A stretch of 64,000 bases of DNA from Diphasiastrum complanatum (taxonomy: Eukaryota > Streptophyta > Lycopodiopsida > Lycopodiales > Lycopodiaceae). The notes beneath the pieces were generated by a model, which was not told the DNA's origin, ran no database searches, and worked only from the letters and a program-made list of their open reading frames with translations. Where the stretch lies: positions 40,180,368 to 40,244,367 of the forward strand of contig CM055106.1 in assembly GCA_029204225.1 (NCBI GenBank), in the 5' to 3' direction. A program made the translations under genes and the position numbers. Positions 1 to 10,560 of this stretch are shown here, piece after piece; within the stretch, counting starts at the first letter, position 1, and each line of letters starts with the position of its first letter.

Positions 1-101
1 TGATTGTAGATTCGGATCTGACAATCCTTGATGTTGTGGTTCACCCTCTTATAGTATCTACAAAAGAGTTTCTTTCTCGATCCACTAATCTCTAATTGAG
101 T

Positions 102-569
102 TTAAGGCTTTTGTTGCTGCTGCTTTTGCACTTGATTCTTGCCCTTGAAATTGTTCTTCTTGGTGTATAATACTAGAGATTTGTCTTTGATGGACAAATC
201 ATTGGTCTTTCTCCGCATCTCTTCTTGAAAAAGATGACCGACAACCTTTTGAATAGTCAGGTCAGGTTGAGTGGAGATTATTACAACAAAGTGCTCATAA
301 GCCTGTGATAAAATATAAAGCAAGGTCATTATAGCATCATTATCCTGAATAACACATCCTATAGCTGACAATTGATCTAGTAAAAATTTGAAGCTGTTGA
401 TGTGGGTAGTGATAGCTATTGAATCAGACATTCTAAGAGTAAAGAACTTCCTAAGGTGTAACCTCGTGGTCACATCTGGAGTATCATAGAGATTTGATAA
501 CAAATCTAATGCTTTGTTAGAGGATTTGCAAGTGGTAACGTGGGATATTTGGGAGTTGGCCAGATTCAA
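102..569 (-). pseudogene. Ty1/copia gag fragment (UBN2-type)
   Basis: This 155-residue open frame is the C-terminal half of a copia capsid (gag) protein, which packages the element's RNA into virus-like particles. The family pattern is visible in order: an LYDTPD-like segment, LHLRKFFTLRM, the INSFKFLLDQLSAIG helix, the IQDNDAIMTLL motif, then a lysine- and glutamine-rich tail. The roughly 100 N-terminal residues expected of an intact gag are missing, and no zinc knuckle, protease or integrase follows within the window, because the sequence runs off the left edge. It is therefore a fragment. Family assignment is firm; the exact lineage is not known. Confidence 0.85.
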
Positions 570-1252
570 TGTGATTGATGCTTATATGAACTCAGGTCAA
601 AATAAAATATGAAAGTTATGTTGCCACTATATAATGCATGAAGGTTTCCAATCCTCAACACAAAATTAATGAGGACATATGAGAAAGAAAAAGAAGTATG
701 AATGTGAGTCAATTTTTAAGAAAAAGGATATTTTCCATACATAAACCAATTGTAGACACTAGATGTTTAGAGTAAACAATATCATACAAGATGGTAAACA
801 AAAACAAAAAGAGCTACTTGTTGAAATATCTTTTGTTGATAAAGAACTTGATGTCATTTTCACAAGACTAAAAAATAAATGTGTCTCACTCAATATTATC
901 TTCACAGCAACAATAAACAATTGTATTTAAGATCTAGTTGAATTTTAAAATATAAATCTAAAACAAAAAGGTGAAATGAGAATTCTAATAATTTGTCATT
1001 ATCTTAAGAGTTTGTGGAGAGGTTTATAAACCACGTGGCATAGGATTTTGTAACCGGATAAGCCAACACCTTATAAAGTTTTGTTTGTATTTATCATTAT
1101 CTTAAGAGCTTGTGGAGAGTTTTATAAACCACGTGGCATAGGGTTTTGTAACGGGATAAACCATTATCCCAACACCTTCTAGTCAACAGCCAAAGTTATT
1201 GGTCTTCTATGAAAGCCTTACACTTTTTTGTTGTTTCACCTCCAACTTCTCA

Positions 1253-1258
<6 letters not shown>
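570..1258. repeat. AT-rich spacer with an imperfect direct repeat
   Basis: No gene is seen here. Two imperfect copies of an ~80-bp unit lie at about 995-1072 and 1092-1177. Both begin with a TCATTATCTTAAGAG-type stretch, share AAACCACGTGGCATAGG, and end in CAACACCTT. The shared ACCACGTGGC contains a G-box-like CACGTG core, but nothing shows that it works as a promoter element. Confidence 0.6.
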
Positions 1259-1294
<36 letters not shown>

Positions 1295-1296
1295 TC

Positions 1297-1363
<67 letters not shown>
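1259..1363. repeat. Compound microsatellite (TA)n-(TC)n-(AC)n
   Basis: Three uninterrupted dinucleotide runs follow one another: TA at about 1259-1288, TC at about 1296-1328 and AC at about 1328-1363. The open frame across it (IYIYIY..SLSLSL..HTHTHT) is only the translation of the repeat. Confidence 0.97.
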
Positions 1364-1365
<2 letters not shown>

Positions 1366-1614
1366 CATATGTAGAAGGAGAAGTGTGAGTAGTTTATCAT
1401 TGGTACTTGGATACCTTAGGGCTTTCCCACTCACAAGAGTAGGGCAACAAGGGCTAAGGGATTGGCCCAAAAGTCAGAATTTTTTTGTCAACAATTTGTT
1501 TGGACCATAACACTTGGGGTAGGCAGGAATTTACAAGGAATCTTTTTTTCTAAAATAAAAGGTAAAAAGATCATGAGCATTGAAGTATATAATTTAGGGG
1601 AAATATTTATATTA

Positions 1615-2135
1615 GAGTGAGGACTAGTATGCCTGCCCGGCGGACAAATTCAAAATATAAGGGTGGGCAACTAGCAACGCCCCCCCCCCCCCCATCGTCC
1701 CAGCCCCTGCCTGTGGCCTTGGCCTCTGCTCCTTCCCGAGGCCTCCTTTTTAAGTGGTAAAAAAACATAAGGGGTCCGGAAACCCAATTTCTTTTAGTAT
1801 ATATAGATCTAACCGCTAGTATTACATTCCTTTGGGTATAACACATCAATACACTTTCGTAATGCTTGTACTCTGGTTTTCTTTGTGTTTTGGAGGCATC
1901 TCCACTAGCACAATTTTTATCAAAATTTGTATTTGCAAAATCCAACTGTCTTACTAAGACATTCTCGTGGAATCCACCATGACAACTGGATTAGGAGCTG
2001 ATTCTGCGAGAATCAACACCCTCGCATCCCAAGCATTCCGCATGGGAAGGCCTCTATCCCTCGGGCTGGTCAGGGCTGGCCTTGGGCAAGCCCCTCAGGC
2101 ACGGAAGGCCCTCGCCTCGTGCAAGGCCTTGCCCT
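1615..2135 (-). repeat. GC-rich dispersed repeat, copy 1 (inverted)
   Basis: This stretch is homologous, in reverse orientation, to 8283-8700. Shared landmarks are a GGAAGGCCTC block, the stretch GGTGGATTCCA with ATGTCTTAGTAAGA beside it, and GTGCTAGTGGAG followed by TGCCTCCAAAA. A more distant copy of the last part lies at 26360-26420. It has no coding capacity and contains a run of 15 C residues at about 1680. It behaves as a non-autonomous mobile repeat, because the 8.3-kb copy interrupts a copia gag. The class (SINE, MITE or other) is not established. Confidence 0.6.
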
Positions 2136-2138
2136 CAC

Positions 2139-2208
2139 TTGAATTACCGCTCTCGCTCTCGCTCTCGCTCTCGCTCTAGCTCTCTCTCTCTCTCTCTCTC
2201 TCTCCTTT
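2139..2208. repeat. (CTCGCT)n / (CT)n simple repeat
   Basis: A hexanucleotide CTCGCT run passes into a CT dinucleotide run. Nearby open frames reading RSRSRS or SLSLSL are translations of it. Confidence 0.95.
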
Positions 2209-2209
2209 T

Positions 2210-3012
2210 ATTTTTTCCTTTTCTTGTTACTGGTGGCCTGCCTGCGCACTACAGCTACCCAGGCTTATACCGATGAAGATGTCGGTGTTGTGGTCAAAGA
2301 AAGTGACAGTTACACATTTCGAACCTCCTCGATGATTGAATGATCGCACGTTTTGAACCTCCTGGATCACAATTTTTATTGAATGATTTTTATCTGTGAT
2401 ATTGCGATGCAAGGTTCCTTAAACAAATTCATGCTCATCCAAATCCACTCCTTATAAGATGTGAGAACAAACACATCTTCGGCTTAAGGATATAGGGGAG
2501 CGTACTTGCTTACGGTAGACCGAGAATAGTCTTAGTCTCAGCTTGTCTAATCTCTAATCTCGAGCTTATGATCTCACTGGTTGTAAGATAGCTTTATTGA
2601 ACTTCAGATCTGCCTGTTTGTGTGCTCACCTTGACTACACTTTTAGCAAGCTTCGGCTTCCTCAAGAGTCTTCCCCATTGCAATGCTTGCATATCTGCAC
2701 TATAAGATCAAATAAGTTGCTCAATGACTGTTGATTTGCTGTAACTTATGGCTTCTATAATTGCTCTTGTAGTTTTTATTTTCATTCTGTTAATTTCAGT
2801 TCCCTGCCAAGCTTCCTAAAGGCAACGTCCCACCGGCGTCACCATCCTGTTCATTTGCGTCTTGTGATGGTCACAAATAAGGCTGAAGGAGGCTTCTGAT
2901 TTCTTACCTGTTTTGGATGCTAGATTGCCTGTGTATTATACTACTAATGTCAAGTAGCGTTGATTGTACTTTTCGACAAAAGCTAGTTAAACGTATAATT
3001 AATGTAATATTC
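2210..3012. other. Non-coding stretch, nothing recognised
   Basis: About 800 bases without a convincing open frame on either strand. A short 2316-2366 segment repeats the phrase TTTTGAACCTCCT / TTTCGAACCTCCT with ATTGAATGAT, a minor internal duplication. No RNA gene was seen. Confidence 0.5.
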
Positions 3013-3252
3013 TTTTAAGGTTTACGTGGTTCTTAGAAACCATCCTCAGATCTGTAAAATATTCCCATTTCTATAAGTATGGATAGATTTTGCATTTTAA
3101 GGTTTACGTGGTTCTTAGAAACCATCCTCAAATCTGTAAAGTATTCCCAGTTCTATATGTATGGATAGATTTTTAAGGTTTACGTGGTTCTTAGAAACCA
3201 TCCTTAAATCTGTAAAATATTCCCAGTTCTATATGTATGGATAGATTTTGCA
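3013..3252. repeat. Three tandem copies of a 76-82 bp unit
   Basis: Units start at 3013, 3095 and 3171 with TTTTAAGGTTTACGTGGTTC and end in TATGGATAGATTTTGCA. The copies differ at only a few positions, for example CTCAGATC, CTCAAATC and CTTAAATC. There is no open frame. A local tandem duplication is the simplest reading. Confidence 0.93.
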
Positions 3253-3733
3253 AATTATGAACGTTCCGTTATATTATATAAATTTGCAGCACCATGTCGT
3301 CTGAGTAATATGTGTGTAAGTTTTTGTGAGTCACAAATGTTATATAAGAAAGATTCCTTGAATGGCATCAGGCTGCTTACAAATTATCGGCCTCTTCCAA
3401 TTTTTGGTTCTCCAATTACTGAATGACCATTAAAGTGTCAGGATCAAGACATTGTAAGGAGCGTCACCTACATCACAGAAAAAGGTACACTGATATAGAT
3501 GAGAGCCCGGAGAAAACAAGAAGGCATCTAGAGAGGAGGCCCTACAGGCCTTATTGCGTTCATGAGAGGATCTGATACGTCAAGCTACTGGCCTTGATGC
3601 TTTGATGTAAGGGTCCTACATCTTGCAATTTCACGTGTTAACCAGGACTCCAGGAGTTGATATTTTTTCTCTTTAGGCAACTACAACAAATTTGAAAAGG
3701 TCCATCTTTCCATTGAAGCCATAGTTTGTTTCT

Positions 3734-4060
3734 GTGGCTTGTTCTGATATTGTCCATGTAGATCCGCCTACTCCTGTTCCCAATTCCTCAGAATGCCACA
3801 CAATATCGGTGATGTGTGTTAAGTATCACTTAGAAAGGGATGGTTCAAATTTTACTTTAAAGCATGTCACAGTTTGCTCCTATTGTGGTACAGTTTTTGT
3901 GTGTCGCAGCAGAGCCTACGATCATATCAACACGCAACTCTTTGATTTCTTGATCAACTTTACCTACTCAGTGAGCATTACAATCAGTTTTGCTATTGTG
4001 GCATTGTTGTTGTCTGTCCTAGCACTCAATCTAAGAACATATCAGCATGCAACTCTTTGA
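3734..4060 (+). CDS. Unrecognised 108-aa open frame (doubtful)
   Basis: I do not recognise this protein. It has a cysteine pair spaced like a weak zinc motif (CSYCGTVFVC) near residue 48 and a hydrophobic C-terminal stretch (residues 78-98, rich in I, V, L) that could be membrane-spanning. The last third lies inside the imperfect tandem repeat at 3917-4275, which argues that the frame is accidental. The other repeat copies do not keep the frame. Treat it as probably non-coding. Confidence 0.15.
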   Translation: MACSDIVHVDPPTPVPNSSECHTISVMCVKYHLERDGSNFTLKHVTVCSYCGTVFVCRSRAYDHINTQLFDFLINFTYSVSITISFAIVALLLSVLALNLRTYQHATL

Positions 4061-4275
4061 TTTCTCAATCAACTTCATCCACCAAATCTACTATTGTGGT
4101 ATTGTTGTTTTGTGTCCTAGGACCTAGAACTCAGCATATGAACATACAAGCATTCAGCATTTTCGTTTCTTGATCAACTTCACATATAATCAGTTAGCGT
4201 TACCACCAAATCTGCTCTTGTAGTGCTTTTGTTGTGTGTCCTAGCTCTAAGTCTATGAACAAACCAGCATGCAAT
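3917..4275. repeat. Three imperfect ~120-bp tandem repeats
   Basis: Units begin near 3917, 4037 and 4145. Each carries a CATATCAACACGCAACTCTT-like start, TTTCTTGATCAACTT, a CTATTGTGG.ATTGTTGTT block and TGTCCTAG. The third copy is the most diverged. Identity is moderate, so this is an old duplication. Confidence 0.75.
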
Positions 4276-4739
4276 AGTTTTCCTCTTCCACCGGTTTCCT
4301 TGCAAAGCCAGTTAGTCTTCTAGTCTAAAGAACGCTAGACTATATAAATTTGCAATGAGTTTTCTAGTTTGAAGAACAGTAGTCTATACAGATTAATGTA
4401 TATCATGGGCACATGAATAAAACTTATTGGCATCCTGTTGATCATATGTAGAGCTCTTGTGAAATGCTTGAATAGAACCTTAAAGATCTTGGTGATATAA
4501 TGAAGCTATAGTGTAATGTTGTGGCTCATTGCATTTTGTAATCTTCAAGTAGAATCAACTAGGTGGTTGTGTCTCTTGTTGACAAATTTTCACAATAATG
4601 TGTTCTAAAAAGCATCATAAGCTATCTGTGGATTTGACAAGATAGTTAAGAGATTCAAATATCTAGCTTACTAGTTAAAACTCTCTGAAAAATTATAAGT
4701 GCATCTTATGTTTCATGTGAGTTGGCTTAAGTTGCAAGT
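4276..4739. other. Non-coding stretch
   Basis: No gene is seen. Two related phrases occur at about 4313-4390 (TCTTCTAGTCTAAAGAACG and TTTTCTAGTTTGAAGAACA), another small local duplication in an AT-rich background. Confidence 0.5.
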
Positions 4740-4785
4740 TTGAGAGATTCAAATTTGATGTTGGAGACATTGAATCTAGTCCATT

Positions 4786-5568
4786 TTGAACAGGAAACAA
4801 GATACCACCACCACCACCACCTTATCTTATATCTTTTTGTTATTCCACCGTCTCACCATTCATCTCTTTTCAAACCTGGTAGTCTTACCAAGGCAGTTAA
4901 AAGATCATTACAGTGTCTGCGGAGACCAACTACCACCTACATTGGTTGGTCAGCTAGAAAGAATATTTAAGAAAGCAGGTCAAGCAGCAAGAAAAGATAA
5001 TAAAAAAATAAAAAAAATGAATCAAAGAGATCTAGTTGAAAAGGCCAATACAAAAGGAAAGATCGAGAAGCAAGACAAGATCTTGGTCGGAGTCTCAACA
5101 AATAATGGATCACAAGAAAAGATGAAGATGACAGTGTATTTGCAGGACAAAGTGAGCTCCATACCAAGTAAGTGGTGACCAAAAGGTCTAAAGCTGCAAT
5201 TGTAATATTGTTAGTTCCTTCACCTTCCCACCAAACCCCTCATGATATTTCCCTATCATCATCAACCTATCCGTCCAAATATGTTTCTACCACCAATTTC
5301 ATAACCCCTTGAAGACTGATAACCCAAGATTTGTGCAACCTATAGCAATTGAAGGTTCACCTCTTCTCGTCGAGACAAGAGTGTCGATGAGGCTGGGACT
5401 TCAACTGGGAGAAGAACTGAGGAAACACCCAAAAGTAGAAAGGAGAATACAAAAAGTGCCAAGGCAATTGATGAATATCTAGCAAGACTTACGAGAAAAT
5501 TGTTCGCGAAATCCAAAGAAAAGATCCAAAGGCAGTTTGATGATAAAAATGAATCCAAAGATTTTTAG
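4786..5568 (+). pseudogene. Degenerate lysine-rich open frames, unrecognised
   Basis: Two consecutive plus-strand pieces (4786-5178 and about 5340-5568, in different frames) read as a very basic, low-complexity protein. The first has a (CCA)n-derived run of threonines, then LVGQLERIFKKAGQAARKD and many lysines. The second is rich in R, K and E (for example EETPKSRKENTKSAKAID). A further broken K/E-rich stretch reaches about 5780. I cannot assign a family. A worn gag-like polyprotein or a piece of host gene are both possible. There are stops and at least one frameshift. Confidence 0.3.
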
Positions 5569-5875
5569 AGGACAATATGTTCAGATAATCGAGAGCTAGA
5601 ATACAAACAAGTTTATACCAGAGATTAGGCCTTATCTGGGACCTATTCCGTTGGGCAAAAAACGCAATTTGTTACATTTGAAGCCATAAGAAGAGAGATA
5701 GACTACGAGAAGTCTCTTGAAAAAAAGAAAGCCGAGAAAGACAAACAAGAGACACTCAGTTACACAAAACTATCTTGACAAGCCGTTGCAAATGTGAAAT
5801 TGTTGCCAGAAAGCGCGACAATATCGAAAAATAAGTTCTTGGTTTATGTAGGCAAACGCTGATCCATGTCTTTCC

Positions 5876-6665
5876 AAGAATGTAGGGACGTAGATCTTTC
5901 GTAGTAGCCCTTTCGCCCGTCAACAAGGGTTAGAATTCTGGATAGGTGCCTAACTATGTAAATATGCAACTTTTAGATACTTCTCTACTTCCTCCCTTAA
6001 CGCTACTCACCACTAACACTACCCACCATTAACTCTACACCACTAACTAACATTCCACATGATTTTAGAGAGAATATAAAGGGAAGAGTAGAAGAGATAG
6101 AGGGGAGAAAAGATAAAGGGAGTGAGGGTAGAGATTAGGTCAAATGCTCCTTATGTTTGCTAATGGAGAAACATTCACTATCACAACCAAAAACATGTAA
6201 ACTAGAAGCAATAGAAAGCACAATAAAAAAGCATTAGCAAGTAGTGAATAGCAAATGAGAATGCTTCTCTCCAAAGTTTGATAGAGTTTCCTCCTTCTCA
6301 ATAAGCATGAAAATAGAGTACAAATGGTGCCTTTTTATAAAAAGGGGAAGGCCCTTGCCCCAAAGTCCTATTGGCTAATATGTACATTGATCCTATCGAG
6401 GGTCCACAAAAAGTACATTAGAAATCACAAGATTCATGTGAGTCCAAAATTGGACCCACCTTAGTACTAAGTTCTAATCTTGACTTTGGGCCTCATGTTT
6501 TATTTGAATTACAAAAAGGGCCCAAGTCTATTATTTCTATTTACATTAAACTTGCATGCTCATTGGGCCATGGGCTTATACGCGCAGGAAGCCATGCCCT
6601 CGCAACACATTTATTCAGCCACTTTATTTATTTGCTCTGTGTTGGAAATATCCCCAACAAAGAAC
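5876..6665 (-). mobile_element. Solo Ty3-type LTR with 5-bp target duplication
   Basis: The LTR itself is 5881-6660 (780 bp). On the plus strand it begins TGTAGGG and ends CCCCAACA, so on the element's own (minus) strand it runs from TGTTGGGG to CCCTACA. It is flanked on both sides by AAGAA (5876-5880 and 6661-6665), the 5-bp target duplication expected for LTR-element integration. No internal sequence adjoins it, so it is a solo LTR left by LTR-LTR recombination. Relatives are at 18857-19657 and 60951-61777. A TATAAAAAGG box lies on the minus strand at 6330-6339. The U5 end carries blocks resembling tRNA-Asp (about 5901-5941). Confidence 0.9.
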
Positions 6666-7450
6666 CAAGTGTCAAAGTTGAGGCATTGTAGTGGGTCCTG
6701 ACACTATAGGGGGAGGATAATGTTAGCTGATGTCACGCCCCTGAGGTGTCGATGCAGTGTCTCTTCACCCAAAAGGGTTTCTAGTGGAGATGACATTGAG
6801 AGCCGAGTCTGACAGCATGAGAATTACTAGTGATACGCTAAGTGCATATACTATGAGCCCCATGGTAATTCTCGAAAGATGGAAAATCATGTGGGAGCTA
6901 GTAATTTAAACTCTCTCAACTTGAGTTGTATTTTAAATAAAGAGGCCTCCTAATAATGTGTAAGAGGTGGAACCCAAAAGATTATAGAATGGGGTTCACC
7001 CACTAGTCAAGAGGTGGAACTCAAAAGCTTATAGAATGGAGCTCACTAACTCACTACCACAAGGAAGTCCTCCTCCATGAGATCCATAGCATGTGTAAGG
7101 TACTTAAATGTTGTTGCTTTTTGAATTGAAGATCCTACTACTTACATTTCCTTCCATGCTCTATCTTCATGCATTTAGTTTGGGTACTGATGTATAAATG
7201 TGATTGTTGTTGATTCTTCTCTTAAGGTTTGGTTTGGGATTAGTATCAGGTAGATGTGTAGGACTTGGCGGCTGATCCACCATTCCACTCAGTTCTGATG
7301 TTTTCCAATTTTTGGCTCCCTGAGGTGTTTTTGTTACAGGTGTTGAGTGACAGTTGTAATAAGCACTCTGTAGGATTCCCATTTGCTTAGTTAAATGCTG
7401 TGTTGTTAATTTGTGATTCTAGTAGGATTAGATTCACTTATGTTCCCTAT
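6666..7450 (+). mobile_element. Polypurine tract and LTR-like sequence
   Basis: At about 6708-6718 the sequence reads TAGGGGGAGGATAA, typical of the polypurine tract that primes plus-strand synthesis, directly before TGTTAGCTGATGTCACG at about 6721, a plausible LTR start. The following ~250 bp resembles 52870-53120: the shared CGAAAGATGG and AGCTAGTA-type phrases are followed by TTTTAAATAAAG. A ~51-bp internal duplication (AAGAGGTGGAAC..) lies at 6960-7045. The right end is not sharply defined. It is probably the 3' LTR of a truncated Ty3-type element. Confidence 0.4.
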
Positions 7451-7719
7451 TTCTTGTGTAGATTAGATTATTAATAATTTACATTCTATAAGAGCAAAGA
7501 AAAAAGTGAAATAGTCTGTAGAGCATAGAAGAACGAGTCCTGATAGATCATAGAACCAAGATGAGCTACCATTGCCAGTAAACGATCGAATAAGGTCATA
7601 GGATGCCATACTGACAAGTAAGACAATTACCATTGTACTATAGATAGATTGGAGAAGAAGCCATATGTGGTTGAGCCCGTTGTGAAGCAGATTTTGTGTC
7701 AAACGGGATCTCTGCTAAC

Positions 7720-8282
7720 AATTTGCTTGGTATAAGTGCTAGAAGAGAATTGAGTAGTTTCATATCTTTGTGATTTTCTTTTGAAAACATTTTTTGTTGT
7801 TCAAAGGAGTGCTTTGTGCATTGAACTTAGGTTGAAAGAGAGGATCAGGTCATTACTACATGGCTTCATCAAGTGGAGTCATGTTGGAAGCCAATGATAG
7901 GCTTACTTCAAGTAGCTATTCATTGTGAAAAGTGAGGATGAAATCACTTCTTGAGATGAATGATGTTTTGGATATTGTTGTAGGTTTGGAAGAGAGGCCA
8001 ACAAAACAATGTAGATCAAATGAGGCATGACAAGAGGGCCAAGAAGTCTCTACACATGATAAAGATGAATGTTACCAATGAGCTTCTCAAGGAAGTTGGT
8101 AAGAGTACTTCATCAAAGGATGCTTGGGATTCATTGAAGAAGCTTAATGAATCCAAGTCTACTTCTAGGGTGTTGACTCTAAGAAGGCAAGTCTTTTCTT
8201 GTCTGCAAAATAATGAAGAAAGTCCAAATACTTTTACTTTGAGAGTGAAAGCATTGAATGATGAGTTGGCTTGCATTTGTCA
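7720..8282 (+). pseudogene. Copia element A, copy 1: leader and gag N-terminus
   Basis: From about 7720 this matches, on the opposite strand, the leader and gag at 51600-51100. The gag start is the ATG at 7861 (MASSSGVMLEAND..). Hallmarks are LTSS.YS..KVRM.SLLEMNDVLDIV and, after a frameshift near 8018, MIKMNVTNELLKEVGK and SLKKLNESKSTSRVLTLRRQ. A W-to-stop change lies near 7927. The frame ends at 8280 in DELACI, where the dispersed repeat 8283-8761 is inserted. No LTR or primer site is left upstream: homology stops abruptly at 7720. Confidence 0.85.
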
Positions 8283-8761
8283 TGGAAGGCCCAAGGGCTA
8301 GAGGCCTTCCCCTGCATAATGTTGGGGTGCGAGGGTAGTTGTCAAGGGTGGCATTCTGGCTGAATAGGCTAGTAAGCCAGCTGTCAAGGGTGGCCATTCT
8401 GATAGAATATGCTAATAAGCTAGTTGTCATGGTGGATTCCAACATAATGTCTTAGTAAGATAGCTGGCTTTTCCAAATATTGTGGCATTGCAAGTTCAAA
8501 ACTGTGCTAGTGGAGCTGCCTCCAAAATACACAGGCACACAATGCCACATGACCTAATTTCCAATAGGACAGTTACTTCTCCAGGTGAGAATAGAGCTGT
8601 CCAGATGATATATGTGTGTATTGATACATCACTACCAAAGACGTTCTACAATGGAGTGCATGCTGCGATTTTCATAGTCTACACTCTATACATCTCATCG
8701 TAGTGATCCTTTACTTTGTGCGTGGCAGTCTGAAGTCAGATTCCTCAACATATCTTGGGAT
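8283..8761 (+). repeat. GC-rich dispersed repeat, copy 2, inserted in gag
   Basis: This ~480-bp block separates two halves of the copia gag: before it the frame reads ..NDELACI, after it HANIFQSLAIQ. About 20 gag residues present in the second copy (50.8-51.1 kb) are missing at the insertion point. Its body is homologous in reverse to 1615-1985. It opens with GGAAGGCCC..GGGCTAGAGGCCTTCC, a small palindrome. TCATG occurs at both ends, but the right-hand copy is also expected in gag, so a target duplication is not proven. Confidence 0.65.
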
Positions 8762-9143
8762 CATGCTAACATTTTTCAAAGTCTTGCTATTCAAAGGACT
8801 TTTTCAAGTTTGATTGATCTTCAAAAGATCTTGATCAATGAAGAATATAGGCTTCAAGCAAGAGGTGGATCTTCATCAACATCTCAGGTTGGAGAGGAGG
8901 CTATGTTCATCAAGGGCAAAGGCAAAAGTAAGTGGTTTAAAGGACAAGATCAAGTAGATGCTTCTTCAAATGGAAAAAAGAAAGATAGATCAAAGCTCAA
9001 ATGCTTCTATTGTGGCATCAAATGACACACTGCAAGTGAGTGCTACAAGATGAAGAGAGATCAAGGAGACAAGCAAAGTAATCTTACTCTTGGTGAGGAT
9101 GGTTTGGATGTTCAAGATGCAAATAATGATGTTTTTGTGATGC
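8762..9143 (+). pseudogene. Copia element A, copy 1: gag C-terminus with zinc knuckle
   Basis: The frame resumes with an IDLQKILINEEYRLQARGGS-type segment, followed by KSKWFKGQDQVDASS and a CCHC zinc knuckle (CFYCGIK.HTASEC) in which the residue after IK is a stop codon (9023-9025). The knuckle binds the element's RNA. Shortly after, near 9150, the sequence jumps to the integrase C-terminus, so protease and most of integrase are absent. Confidence 0.8.
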
Positions 9144-9746
9144 CTTCATGTTGCTCTTGATGATAGGACTAAGGAGGATCCATATTCAAGGAAAGGTATT
9201 TTTGTTGCATATAGTGAGGTGAGTAAAGCCTACAAGGTTTACATTCCTTCTACTAACAAAGTGATTGTTGGTAGAGATATCATTTTTTATGAGGGGAACA
9301 TTCCAAAAGTGTCTTCAAGCATTATTGATGGTGATGTGGATGGATCTAACATTCTTGATGTTGGTGTAAAGGATCCTACTTTAGATGGTGATGATGATGG
9401 ACCTTCATCAAGTCAAAAACCAGGAATAACGTCAAGAGAAAGAAAAATGCCTTCAAGTCTCACGTATGATGAGAAGGGTAAGCAAGTGGAAGTGACTCAT
9501 TTTGCTTTTCTCACTTTTTTTGGTGAATCTTCTTGTGTAGATGGTGCTATGCAAGTGGATGGATGTTTTCATGATTTTACAAAAATTGATGGATCTGGAA
9601 AGCAAATTTTGTTCAATGGCTTTGATGATCAAGAGATTGATCTCATAGGGCTTCAACAACATGAAAGGAAAGATGGCAATTTGGAGCTAGTCAAGAGCAT
9701 CAAAGGAGAGTCAATTGGCAAAGACATTATGGACTTGTTTTTGTAG
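9144..9746 (+). pseudogene. Copia element A, copy 1: integrase C-terminal tail
   Basis: The clear start is YSEVSKAYKVYIPSTNKVIVGRD, the conserved region after the copia integrase catalytic core, where the chain continues toward reverse transcriptase. It is followed by an acidic, repetitive linker (several DGD runs) and SSSQKPGITSRERKMPSSLTYDE, the usual spacer before reverse transcriptase. The rest, to the stop at 9744-9746, does not resemble reverse transcriptase. The copy is a deletion derivative without protease, integrase core or polymerase and could only have moved with help from an intact relative. Confidence 0.7.
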
Positions 9747-10397
9747 GTTATTGAAGACTCAAGTAAGGTGAAAGGAGCAGCAAAGAAGTGTTGTTCAAGT
9801 TTTCTTTACTTTTTCTATCTCATGTTTGAGAAATTTCATGTGGATATGTGCAAACTGTCAAGATATGGTAAAACTAGCTACATTGGTGAGCATCATTTTG
9901 ATGTTGGATTTGTATTAGCATTCTTGGCTGGTTTTGCTGATGGAAATGAAGCTATTGGAGGTTCATTATGTCACTCATTTATGATCAAGTGATCAAGGTA
10001 TGATGGTATCTTGAGGAAAGATGGAGATGGAGGCTCATTCATGGAGTTTCACGGTGGATACATGCAAGAAAGGACAAAGATGGAGGATGCAAGCAAGCAT
10101 TGGTTGATCACTCACATTTATTGTTTGGTTACTATAATTTTCCAGAGATTTCAAAGTATATAGCATGGAGGAATCATTGCATTTACATTCTATTTGGTTC
10201 TTCATGTACTATTCACATCTTGACATGTAAAATTGATGTAAGAAATAGTGAAGCGTCCCAAGTGGACACTATTCTCTCTATCAATTGTGAAAGCTTATTT
10301 AGAACATTGGAAATGAGGTCTATACTTAGGATGGAGATCATTCTAAAGTTGGATCAAAGTTCTATGGTTAAGCTAAAACTAGTTGAAGAGGGAGTGT
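9747..10397 (+). pseudogene. Copia element A, copy 1: 3' internal remnant and polypurine tract
   Basis: This region has broken open frames. One, 9768-9992, reads KGAAKKCCSSFLYFF.. and ends in GFADGNEAIGGSLCHSF. I recognise no domain in it. It ends in KLKLVEEGV and the purine-rich GAAGAGGGAG immediately before TGTGAA at about 10395, the layout expected at a copia polypurine tract and 3' LTR junction. Confidence 0.45.
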
Positions 10398-10560
10398 GAA
10401 CTGATACACTTTCAAAAAGTGTTTATTCAAATGCTTTTAGACTAATATAACTTTGAAAAGTCAAACTCTAAGTCTAATTTGAAAATTGGCCTCAATTGTC
10501 AAATATACAAATACATGTTTTGAGACATTTCTTCAATAGATGACATAATCGTTGGTTGAT
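10396..10560 (-). mobile_element. Copia element A LTR fragment, unexpected orientation
   Basis: After TGTGAACTGATACAC the sequence matches the plus strand of 52575-52690 (ACTTTCAAAAAGT, TTTAGACTAAT, GAAAAGTCAA, CTCTAAGTCTAA, TTGGCCTCAA). That LTR lies in a minus-strand element, so this piece is inverted relative to the plus-strand gag before it. The near-palindrome ACACTTTCAAAAAGTGT sits at the junction. It is a rearranged LTR remnant. Confidence 0.5.

Noticed and set aside
1199-1510. 103-aa open frame with IY, SL and HT repeats
   Set aside because: It is the translation of the TA/TC/AC microsatellite.
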